Part shown: piece by piece, positions 1 to 10,900 of the stretch | How positions within the stretch are numbered: the stretch's first letter is position 1 | Layout: the number at the start of each line of letters is the position of its first letter | Origin: Actinostola sp. cb2023 | Taxonomy: Eukaryota > Cnidaria > Anthozoa > Actiniaria > Actinostolidae | Direction: 5' to 3' | Assembly (NCBI GenBank): GCA_033675265.1 | Contig: JAUJYZ010000416.1 | Span: 62,001-126,000, forward strand | DNA length: 64,000 nucleotides | Position numbers and translations under genes: made by a program | Notes under the pieces: model-generated | Told to the model about the DNA's origin: nothing | Database searches by the model: none | The model's input: only the letters and a program-made list of their open reading frames with translations

Positions 1-210
1 TGGAAAATGTTGAAATGTGTTGCTTCGTATATATATATATATATATATATACATATAGTAATGATTTGGACGCGTTTACTCTTTGACTTCCATGGTTTAT
101 TGCATACAATACTGTTTCGTACAGGTCGCGGTGTTATTGCGAACCTGCACTCTTCAGTGCATAAACCAGAGTGATTTGGATAGAACATTACAACAACATG
201 TCTTTTCTAA

Positions 211-1778
211 TTATCTTAAATTCCTCAAAAGGTATTTGTCCTTGTGTCTGCATTTGCTAACTAGTTCGTTCCGCTTGTTTAAGGACGCCGCCTTTGGGTT
301 ACTAATAATAAAGTACTTCTCGCAAATACAAAGGCCGCAACGTTTCGACGCGTTCGAGTATTGTGGAGCACGGCATAGAATTTTCCAACTAATGGCGTAA
401 TCAAGATTGTTCTCTTTCAAGTGCCAGATATGTTTACTAAGTTCTGTAGCGTTGCGCTTCGTGCTGTGCTTGAAAGAGGCCTTATGGTTAGAATACCTCG
501 CCTTGAAATCGGTCGCCGTTAACCCTACGTAGGACTCTACTTCATCCCCGCAGGTCACTGTGGCTTGGTATACAATGTTATTAGCTAGGCATTCGCCTCC
601 AAGTGGGCACACTGCGCTTTTGGGGCAACTGCACGTTTTTCCCGGGTCGGTGTTCCTGTCGTTTCCCAGATTCCTTTTGTTGTCGCCGTCAATGATGCGC
701 GCCACATTAGGCATGCAGCTATATGAGATCTTGACTGTATTTCTGCTAAAGATCTTATGTAGCTTGTTGGATGGCGGGAAACACTTGTCGATAATTCTCA
801 GGAACTCTTTCCCCACGTTGGTCTTCACATTTCGGTCATAGGGTGGATTGTACCATATGGTGTTTCGCTTCCGGTTCCTCTTCACTGCTCTAGGCTGGTC
901 TTGTACGTAGTGTAGTTTGTAATTGTGTCCGCTTTCATCCAACGCTTTCTGGTATACGGGAGCGGCCTTATTGAATACGGTCTCATTCGAAGATATTTCC
1001 GATAGGCGCTTATTGATGCCCTCCGGGATGTTTTTTAGAACGGTGGGTGGGTGGTTGGAATCGGTGTTTACATACTGCAAGGTGTTGTTGGGTTTCATAT
1101 ATGGACTGTATTGTCCCGAGTTCAGATCAAGTGTTACGTCTAGAAAGTTGATTACTTTCTTGTTGGCTTCGATAGTGATGCTCAGCTCGTTTTCCTTGAA
1201 GATCTTACAGATAGATTTTTTTATCTTTTCCATTTCTCTCGGTGGTTCCTTAAAAAAAAACAAGCCATCGTCCCTGTAAAGGCCGATAGCTGCGCCATGC
1301 TTGGTTTGTAAGAGGGATAACATGTAGCAAACCACTAGTTCGCAAGATTCAGCCCCATCATAGCTGCCCATTGTTACGTCGAAACCGGTACTGCTCTCTT
1401 TTTTCTCCCATGGGTCTCTATTGCTGAACACAATGGTGCGTTTCGTATGTATGATGACATCTTTCTCGTGCTCGGTGACAATGGTGTGTTGTTTTGCAAA
1501 GTCTATTGCTTTGATTAGAAGCCTCTCAGTGATAGATGGATAGAATTCGACAATATCAAAATTGATGAAACTGCCTTCACTCTTGTTTGGGATCTCGCGG
1601 TACCACTCGAGTACTTCCCGTGTGCTCTTCCAGAGGTTTACTTGGGTCGAATCTGCGACGCATTTCACCAGTCTACTAAGGATTACTTTGCTGATGTGTC
1701 CTAGCTCAGACTTGGTTGGGCTGATTAGCCTACATGTAGGTTTATTCTCGAAATTAGGCTTGTGATCCTTCAGTGTGA

Positions 1779-1779
<1 letters not shown>
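211..1779 (-). pseudogene. Penelope-like retroelement RT/GIY-YIG ORF, 5' truncated
   Basis: The reading frame is open on the minus strand from about 1779 down to the stop at 211. It encodes the finger and palm of a reverse transcriptase and then a GIY-YIG-type endonuclease. Visible RT motifs are FDIVEFYPSI (motif A Asp), GSYDGAESCELVVCYML (motif B region) and LYRDDGLFFF (YRDD, motif C). Further on come a Cys-rich linker (CSCPKSAVCPLGGEC) and the endonuclease start (NIVYQATV, then SYVGLTATDFKARYSNH). This RT plus GIY-YIG order is diagnostic of Penelope-like elements; the Cys-rich linker is typical of the Neptune/Nematis kind. The N-terminal part is missing: the frame stops at an (AT)n tract at 1781, so the copy is 5' truncated and probably dead, although the remaining 520 or so codons have no stop. 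Confidence 0.88.
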
Positions 1780-1780
<1 letters not shown>

Positions 1781-1816
<36 letters not shown>

Positions 1817-1819
1817 AAA
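1781..1819. repeat. (AT)n tract plus poly-A
   Basis: About 15 AT units are followed by an A run. The tract sits exactly at the truncated 5' side of the Penelope-like ORF. Other AT tracts lie at about 29-52, 2832-2854, 2923-2971 and 3252-3284. Confidence 0.9.
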
Positions 1820-2291
1820 CACTTGAATATGAGAAATGGTAGGCCAACGACGAGCTTCCAGTAGAAGGATTCCAGAAGGAATTCACAGTCTGCTCTCCAT
1901 ATAAATAGATTAAATGTAGCGAAGAAGAAGAGACGCAGGCAACCTCTGACTGTTCCAAATAATGTATTAACGTTTCGGCAATTCAGCCTTCTTCAGAAAA
2001 AAAATATAATAATGAATATGTACAGGATAAAATTGATAAAAATGTAAAGATTACCTACTGTGTTACAAGTATATATACGCTAAGGAAAACAAAGGATGAT
2101 GTAACCAATCACCAGGGGAAAATGCCCAAAGGAAACCTAAAGGGACCAAGTTACATCATCCTTTGTCAAACCAACAATAATAAACGAGAAATATACGTGC
2201 GCATGCATGAATAGAAATCTAGATGAATAGTAGTAATGAGACCCTATGCCTGAAAATGAATTCTACGCTTAGACTTAAATTCCTGCCTTTT

Positions 2292-2495
2292 GTTGATGAT
2301 AGCCCGCATAATCTCAATGACTTTAACTTCATTGTTATAGAAAAAATAACACATTTTCAGGCTGATAGTGATTACGATAGAATTCTGCTAACCAGGGAAG
2401 CTTACTGGGCAACGCAGCTTCGTACTTTACGCCCAGAAGGCCTCAACAAAAGGCAGGAATTTAAGTCTAAGCGTAGAATTCATTTTCAGGCATAG
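2292..2495 (+). pseudogene. C-terminal fragment of a Penelope-like GIY-YIG endonuclease
   Basis: The + strand frame runs from the palindrome centre into its right arm and stops at 2493-2495. Residues such as DRILLTREAYWATQL and TLRPEGLNKRQEF match the usual ending of Penelope-like GIY-YIG domains (R..REaYWi..L.tl.P.GLN). Everything upstream is replaced by the inverted arm. It is a dead fragment of a different copy from the element at 211-1779. Confidence 0.6.
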
Positions 2496-2734
2496 GGTCT
2501 CATTACTACTATTCATCTAGATTTCTATTCATGCATGCGCACGTATATTTCTCGTTTATTATTGTTGGTTTGACAAAGGATGATGTAACTTGGTCCCTTT
2601 AGGTTTCCTTTGGGCATTTTCCCCTGGTGATTGGTTACATCATCCTTTGTTTTCCTTAGCGTATATATACTTGTAACACAGTAGGTAATCTTTACATTTT
2701 TATCAATTTTATCCTGTACATATTCATTATTATA

Positions 2735-2775
2735 TTTTTTTTCTGAAGAAGGCTGAATTGCCGAAACGTTAATAC
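2735..2775 (+). ncRNA. Hammerhead-like core in Penelope terminal repeat
   Basis: CTGAAGA at 2743-2749 is followed by a short GGC/GCC hairpin and GAAA at 2763-2766. That is the order of the hammerhead ribozyme core (CUGANGA, stem II, GAAA). The mirror copy is on the minus strand at 1973-1996. Hammerheads are established in Penelope-like terminal repeats. Stems I and III are not clear here, so activity is doubtful. Confidence 0.4.
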
Positions 2776-2919
2776 ATTATTTGGAACAGTCAGAGGTTGC
2801 CTGCGTCTCTTCTTCTTCGCTACATTTAATCTATATATATATATATATATATATGTAGAATAAAGGTAAAACCAAGACACCAACTTGTAACTTTGTACAC
2901 TGTTTAATTGTACGTTTCG

Positions 2920-2971
<52 letters not shown>

Positions 2972-2974
<3 letters not shown>

Positions 2975-3248
2975 CCTTTTGCAAAAATTCTGTCGCGACC
3001 AAGTATATAAGTATATAAGTATATCACTATATCACTATATACCCGTGTGAGTTCCGCATGCCTGAACGCTACCCGTACACGCATTTCAAGATGGTTGACT
3101 GTACAAGCGTGGATTGGAGAGTCATGAATACGATACAATCTACACACAAACGTTATTTTCACATTCATTTGATAGTATAAATCTTCGGGTATATAGTGAT
3201 ATAGTGATATACTGATATACTTGGTCGCGACAGAATTTTTGCAAAAGG

Positions 3249-3251
<3 letters not shown>
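2972..3251. mobile_element. Fold-back MITE in an AT tract
   Basis: Terminal inverted repeats begin CAGCCTTTTGCAAAAATTC at 2972 and end with the complement at 3251. The arms of about 65-70 bp extend through the GTCGCGACCAAGTATAT segment. The element is flanked by TA repeats, consistent with insertion at TA. No coding capacity is seen. Confidence 0.75.
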
Positions 3252-3284
<33 letters not shown>

Positions 3285-3712
3285 ATCCATCCATCCATAC
3301 ATAACACATACAATGAATAGCTAGCATTGCAATCGGCCTTTCAATTACCTAAACATTTTGGCATTGTTCAGCATGAAAACCCAGCCCCTGCAGGGTGTCT
3401 CCCTGCTCTTCCCTGCGTTTCCGAGGATGTGCACGAACTAAAGAGGGTTGTGCAATTATATCGGTAATTGATGCTTGACAAGACAGACAAATATGAATTC
3501 AAATCAAACCAAGACTTTAATAGACCGAAACATTGTGGCGATGACAGCTTTGCACCTGGCCAGTCAATTACGTTATCATGTCAATATATACATTTGCGAT
3601 GTAACGATTTTCAGATGACATGGGTTGGGAAATAATTTTGGCGTAGTATATTGTGATGGATAATACACAACTGGCCTGCGCATTTCCTGTTACACTTAGC
3701 TCAACATAACTC

Positions 3713-3795
<83 letters not shown>

Positions 3796-3999
3796 CTGAC
3801 AATAATAATAATCATAATCATAATCATAATCATAATCATAATATCATAATCATAATCATAATCATAATCATAATCATAATCATAATCATAATCATAATCA
3901 TAATCATAATCATAATCAATACAAATAGATGATCAGGACAGCCTTTTTGAAGTATTTTTATTTTACTTTTGTTTTTGAAGTGACTTTGACAACGTTCAG
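3285..3999. other. Unassigned segment with microsatellites
   Basis: It contains an ATCC run (about 3283-3298), a TAA tract (about 3714-3792) and an ATAATC tract (about 3800-3918). No exon could be supported. The missing 5' exons of the receptor could lie here or beyond the left edge. Confidence 0.6.
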
Positions 4000-4957
4000 T
4001 TGTTAAAGTTTTGGCATTTCTACTGCATCGTGGTGTCGAAGGAAAGCCAACACGTTTCGCTTTACGTGGATGGGAAAAGGATCGTGTCTAAAAAATCAAA
4101 AGATCTTGATCATTTGCAAGGTATAAATACATTTGTTTCGATCGAACACTGGAAAAAGATGCCCGCTATTGTCCGGTGCAAATTGTGTGTAAATTTTGTG
4201 TGAATTTAAGTGTAATCGGGTAATTTATATTTACATGGATTTTTACAACTACATGCATGCAATTTAGACAAAATGTACACTGGGTGTTTTTATGAGTATG
4301 TTATAGAGGCATTATGGAATGATTCCAATAAACCTGGGCATTACCAACTACACCATTACACACCATTACATACTATTAGACACTCACTACTTTGGTTTCT
4401 TTTGTTATTTGCATCTGATAAACACTGACAGCAAATTAGTAATGCCCAGGTTTATTGGAATCACTATTTGGTCCATGACCCCACGACGAGTACGTACGTA
4501 CCCTTGTAAATTTATGTCACTGCGCTATATCAAGTTAGTTTCAACACATCATTTCCCACTATAAATATATGAAGTTGCTCCATTATCCTGTATTTGTTTA
4601 ATACGATGACCATTTCGGAAGCCTCGCTTAACTTCAGGACATGAATGTTTTTTTTACTGTCCAGTTCGTCATACCATATACTTTTATAATGCATTACGTA
4701 TATACTAAATCATGGTGATCGTTAATTAGGAGTCGTTCAATTAAAAGTGGGACGTCACATCTCTAACATGACAGGAGTAGCACCCGCTATAGGATCTTTA
4801 AACATTTGGTCGTTCGAAAAGAGTGCTGACGAGATCGCTAGTATGGCAGATGGATGTGGAAGAGAATATCGACAAGCAGTTCGTTGGAAACAATTCCCCG
4901 CTATACTGAAGGAAAATGTTAAGGTTGAACGACCAGCAAGTTGCAAACTTGTGAATG
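4000..4957 (+). CDS. Receptor exons: pentraxin/LamG-like domain (partial)
   Basis: Exon 4000-4120 (acceptor TTCAG, donor GTATAA) encodes FWHFYCIVVSKESQHVSLYV followed by DGKRI. This is the 'WH..v....dg...lYvDG' strand pair of concanavalin-like pentraxin/LamG domains. Exon 4748-4957 joins in phase 1 and encodes GSLNIWSFEKSADEI and then GCG, the usual pentraxin ending (G.l..vniW...ls..Ei....gC). The first half of the domain is not visible. The intron between them holds a fold-back element at 4320-4463. Confidence 0.68.
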
Positions 4958-7900
4958 GTAAAGCTAACTTGATTACATGCGGTATCTCAAAATACCCCCT
5001 AATTTAGATATAGATGTACTGGTAAATGGAAATTGAATACATCCTGGATGTTAGATGTGGATGTGGATGTGGATGTGGATGTGGATGTGGATGTGGATGT
5101 GGATGTGGATGTGGATGTGGATGTGGATGTGGATGTGGATGTGGATGTGGATGTGGATGTGGATGTGGATGTGGATGTGGATGCCCCGAGGGGGGGGGGG
5201 GGGGGTTGCGATGCTCGTCGTACCTTTTAGGGGTCCAGCTTCGCGATTTGATACCTTTTTGGTTGTCACAAATCTAAAAGGACCACAAGAGACTAAGCCG
5301 GTACCATTTAGGGTGTTTGTTAGTATATAAGATACACGATACACGAGATAAGATATAATGACAGCCGGAATGACAGTTGTAGCTTTTGTCACTTTAGAGT
5401 TGGTACCTTTTAGGGTTAAAAATTATTTGTTGCCATGCCCATCTGGACAAGCAGACTCAGGTACCTTTTAGCAAAATTTTAGGGCGGCACGTGCCCCCTT
5501 GTAACCCATCCTCCCAACGCTAGTGTGTGGATGGGTATGGGGATGGGGATGGGTATGGAGATGGGGATGGGTATGGGTATGGGGATGGGGATGGGTATGG
5601 GGATGGGGATGGGGATGGGGATGGGGATGGGGATGGGGATGGGGATGGGGATGGGGATGGGGATGGGGGATGGGGGGCATGGTGGATCATGGATCATGGA
5701 TATGGAATTAGATTTCCCTTGTCTCCTTCTTTATTCTCTTTGGTCATTATATTGCTCTTGTGATTTTTATCTTGTTTAGAGAAACTCATGTTATTGAAAG
5801 GTTCCTCTGCAATTACTTTGACAAGTCCAATGTTCAATTGGACTTCAACATTTCCTAGTTTATGTTTTACGTTTCGATACATGAAGTTTGGACAAGGGAC
5901 ACATACATTGAAGGTTTCCATCAAAACTTCTGAAGAAGCGATAGTTCCGGTTTGGACTGATAAAGATAATACTAAAAGCGAATGGCAGTACGGACAAGTA
6001 CCAATCAGGTCCACTGCTCCTTTTCAGGTAAGAAAAATAGATACACATTTTGCTGTTTTGATTGGATTGAGTATATGTCCGGGTTCTCGAAATTTTCTTA
6101 TCGTAGCTTGTGAAACTTCCAGAATTAGTCCTCCTTTCGTTTTATCCTCGAGTGTAAATATTGTAATACAAGTAAGCTAATGTTTTACTCCTTCAAATTC
6201 GCCGGCTCAGCTTCAAAAACCTGTCCACTTACATAATTTTAACTTAAAAGTTGTTGCACAATTCAAGTGACGTGAAACTAGAATCTTCCTTTATTATTTC
6301 AAGTAACTTCGGTGATTTTTAAATTATATATTTGATTGTTCTGTGTTCTTGTTCATTTTTAGATAAAGATCCACGGCTCAATCGACAACGCACCTGGCTA
6401 CATAGTTCTTGGTTTATACGCTTACAAGACAAATGATATATGTCGTTTAAAAACTTCGTTGAAACCGGGTACGTACCGATTGTTCCCCTGAATAGAGAGG
6501 GAAGAAAGGAAGTTAATAGAAGACTCTGCTCACAGGGTAGCACGAAGTGCAATTTGGGATTAATTTAAACGAGTGTGTTTTCAAAAGTCTTAACTACTTG
6601 CGTGAGCAGGTTAATGACGATTTGCAGTTTTTTTTGAAAAACAGTATTCTTCCAAATTACACAAGAAAACAATTTGAAAATAACCATTAGTAATATTCAT
6701 TATACTGTCGTGCCAATTATCGTTTAGCTATATTTGATGCTAGCAAATCAAAATATAGGAATATATATAATAAATAATAATAATAATATTATAATAGTTA
6801 CTTTAAAATAACTACTGGAATGAAAATGTTATTTACTTAAAACAGAGCACTTTTGCACACATTTATTGGTGACGATCTCGTTTAGTTTGCAGCAAAAACA
6901 TAACAACAGCACCTGATTACATCGCATCCCCTTACTATCCAAGTTACTACGTCAATAACATCCATTGCTCGTGGTACATCAATGCCCCTGTACATCACGT
7001 GATTCGATTAAAGTTTCTAGACTTTATGTTGGAAGAATATGACGTGTGCTCTCGTGACTTTGTGCAAATATACGATGGAGATGAACGGACAGGCACTTCC
7101 CTTGGAAAGTTCTGTGGTCACATTTATCCAGAGTTTGTCCAATCATCTTCCAATTCCATGACTGTCATATTTCACTCAAACGAGCACTTGGTACGACAAG
7201 GATTTAAAGCGCTAGTGAACTTCACCAAAGGTTTGTAGTACATGATTGTTAAGTAAGGGTTAGAGAATAACGCGAGTGCTTTATGGGATTTAGAGCTCCG
7301 AGCAGCAGATAGAAGGCCACGAGGCGCGTAGCGCCGAGTGGCCCTTCTATCAATGCGAGGCGCTCTAAATTCCATAAAGCACGAGTGTTTATTCTCTAAC
7401 CGTTTTAGAATATAGTCATACTCACGAGAGTATTATTTGGCTGCATGTATGTTGCTTTCCCAAAGGAATACTGATTTCAAATGCACATACGCTTATGCAA
7501 AGCTGTTCAGTTGTGTGTGACTTCAGTGGAGTGAAGATGAATATCCGAAGCTTGAGACTTTTAAATACGAAGCTTGCAACGCTAGAAATTACGGATATTT
7601 GTTGTGGAAATGAAGAGCAGAAATCTCAAAGTTTCTTCAAACCAGTTAGAACGGACGAAATTGAAAAACGAGAGAAATAATGAACACCAAAGAAAACTCA
7701 AGCACGATGTGGACATTTAATATATTGAAAGATTGGGCTACCTATATCGCAATAATCATACGGAGAACTTGGATGACTGATGAATATCCGTTCATCTACA
7801 CTTCTTGTAGAACATGGAAAAAATCGTTTGTGATTTCATTTTGAAGAGTAAGTGACTCGCTACGTTTCTTTAGTGTTTTATAGTATAGCTATGATCTGTA

Positions 7901-10900
7901 TTTCTGTATCAGTATTCATGTATAAATTTAAGGCTAAGATTGTATTATAATATTTTTGTATATAGTTTAGTACACGTTATATATTTTATTTAGAGTGCAA
8001 ATATTATATCCGTGAAATAAGCGCTAACATTTACGGTACTAATTAACATTTTACTAGTTTTACTACTAAGTAGACAACAATGATAAAGCATTTGGTGCTA
8101 TTTATTAGTACTATTTAGTTAGTTAACTATTTCATGGATATAATATTTGCACTCTAGTATTCTCTAAGTTAGTCATTAGTATTCCCTATATAGAGAATAC
8201 TAATAAGGCTTTGTAACAAAAGAAAACAAAGAGCTTTATTAGTATTCTCTATATAGAGAATACTAATGAGTCCATTGTTAAAGCCCTATTAGTTACTTTA
8301 TGAGATATAGAGCGCACAAATGCTGGGCGCTGATTGGTCGAGTGAGTATGACTATATTCTAATGAATGTTAGTGGTAAGAAGTAGATTTGACATGTTTTT
8401 ACTTGCTTAATTGATAATTTAATATTTTTAATACGTTTAAAAACGAGTACAAATAACTGAGAGAAGTGATGACTGTACGCGTGTGGTAAGAAACTTATTC
8501 AATACGTTATTCAATACGTTATTCAATACGTTATTGAATACGTTATTCAGTACCTATTCAATACTTATTCAATTCGTTTTATCGTTTTACTATTAGAATA
8601 TATTATATTGTATGTATTTATATGTACTTTGAGGGCCACGAGTTTATTAGTGTGTTCACACTATTACGGTGCTACTCTCTTGAAATAAATACCTTATTAT
8701 TATTATTAATACGGCACTTCGCGCGGTACCGTACCTTCCCCACTCATACGAAAACAACCCTATGTCAAATATCAATTACTATGAGTTTTGAAATGTTCAA
8801 TACGTCAGCAGCCAATCATATGATACAAAGTTTGTTTGGTGCTGGTTTGGTGCTACGATGGCATTAGTTTCGAAAAAAAGTAAACAGTGGTACCTAGGGT
8901 TTAGAAATATATAATTTATTATATTATTATTTTTAATCTTTTTAATATCATGATTGTTATTATTATTAATATTATTTTTATTGTTTTTGTTTTTGTTTTT
9001 GTTGTTTTAACAGTAGAAAACCAGGAACGAAACTGTAAGAAGTCATCAAAAGGTATTTGTAAATTATTATTTCATTATGTCAATGTTTTCGATTGTAACT
9101 AGTATTGTTCTGTAATATTATTGTAATCAGTAGTAATGTTATTGTATCTAGTGGGCCAAATTGGAAACCAATATTGTTTTATTGCTGTATTTGTAACCCA
9201 CTCAAAATAAAGATTATTATTATTATTATTTTATTATGTGGCCAATTAACTAATTTACAATGGCTAGCCGTGGTATGTCCTCTTACTTACCACGATACTA
9301 CGTCATGACATGGTCAAAATGTTATGTACTCACGACCATGTCATGACGTAATATCGTGGTAAATAAGAGGACATACCACGGCTAGCCATCGTAAATTAGT
9401 TTTTTACCACAAAAAAAAAATCAGAATAAATCGCGCAAAATAATGACCCTCTCTGAACGAACTCTTGCTCAAAAACATCGCAGATCGCGCGATCATGTAA
9501 TATAATTTTTTCGCTTTTTCATTGGTTGGTGTAATTTGTAAACAAACATCTTGCCGTTTTGATTGGTTGGATTTTGACAAGCAAACCATTTGAATGCTAC
9601 TTGCAAGCTTTTCAAAGTTTTCAAATTTTGTGTTCGGGGATCAGCCAAATTCAGTTCAAAATCAAAGTTTTCAATTCTGAAAGAAACTCTCAGATAAGTA
9701 TTTATCAATGGGGAAAGCTTCACCTTGTGCCTGGTTATTGTGTGAAATCTGAAAAATGCCTTTTGACAGTCAACAAAGCCGAAAAATACTCTAAAGACTA
9801 AAATCTGGAAAATGTAGTCAATGGAGAATAGCACGAGGTCGTGGTTAGCATGTCTTGAAAAATATGAAATAACTTTAGAGAACAGTACTTGAGCGGAATC
9901 TTTGATGGTCTGTGAATTTTCTCAAGTGATGGATTTATTATCAGTGTCCAAAAGTCAACAAATGCACTTTTATCGCAGTGAATCTATAACCATCGATACG
10001 ATAGATCTAGCAGTTTTTACTTGAACGAAGAACAAACTATGGAGAATGTAGCTGCAACTGATGAAATATATGGCTTGCTACGAACTGTGGTTGTGGTTTA
10101 CGATAGTCAGCTTGGTATGTACTCTTAGTCACTGTAAAATATGTAGCTGAAAACATGTTTTTCGTTTGCCAAAATTATTATTTTTGCATCAGACGATCGA
10201 CGTAATACTGTGATATGTCACGGCTCCTATTTACCACGACTCTCGACCAATCAAAATGCGAGAAATTCATAGATTGTGGTAAAATGTTGCATCTATTGTC
10301 CTATTTATTTAAAACAAATGAGTTGCCTGTCTGCAGGCCTTCTCATATTATGTTGGTCCCAACAATGTTGGATATCGTTGGCCAGAAATACACATAGAAA
10401 ACGCGCGCTTGGAAATTAGTTGGAAATGTTCAATATTTTGATCATATCCAATGAATTGCCAAGGTTTGAAAAGCGTGCGTTTTTTCTAGTGCTATTGGAA
10501 GCGTTGCTACGGGCCTATAGCTTCTGGTCAATACACTGCTTCGTAAGCCGAATGTTATATAGATTTGAGCAAACACCGAATCTTATATATATATATATGG
10601 GTAGTATGGTTGGCCGAGCGGTCGGGGAACTCGCTGGCCTGTCACCACTGTGGCCCGGGTTTAATTCCCGACTCGGGTCATATATGAATTGAGTTTGTTC
10701 AGTTGATGTGTCAAGTTTCAATAATAATGTCCTGTATTGGCAATAGAGTATATACTTGAGTTTATCTGTTAAAATTACTTTTTTATACATTTTCAATTTT
10801 TATATTATTTTACCTAATTCTAGTTTATATTATAGGCAGTATATATAAGTAGATTGGAGCACCAACAACCATGCCTCGAGCGAGTAGGATCAATATGATA

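Larger units (their letters stand above)
1905..2834. repeat. 387-bp-arm palindrome derived from a Penelope-like element
   Basis: Bases 1905-2291 and 2448-2834 are inverted copies of each other. Pairing holds with a constant coordinate sum of 4739 from both ends, so there is no net indel, and everything compared was identical. The 156-bp centre together with the right arm encodes the end of a GIY-YIG endonuclease. The arms therefore look like the 3' untranslated part of a Penelope-like element, with an inverted copy on the left. Penelope elements are known to have terminal repeats in either orientation, which fits. Confidence 0.85.

Noticed and set aside
83..1279. Plus-strand ORFs of 90-118 codons over the Penelope pseudogene
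   Set aside because: They are shadow frames opposite the RT/GIY-YIG coding strand.
5026..5779. ORFs of the type CGCGCG, DVDVDV, GMGMGM, PHPHPH
   Set aside because: They are only the hexamer arrays read in several frames.
10600..10690. tRNA-Leu or tRNA-Ser gene
   Set aside because: A and B boxes are present but the acceptor and anticodon arms do not pair properly and a SINE-like tail follows.
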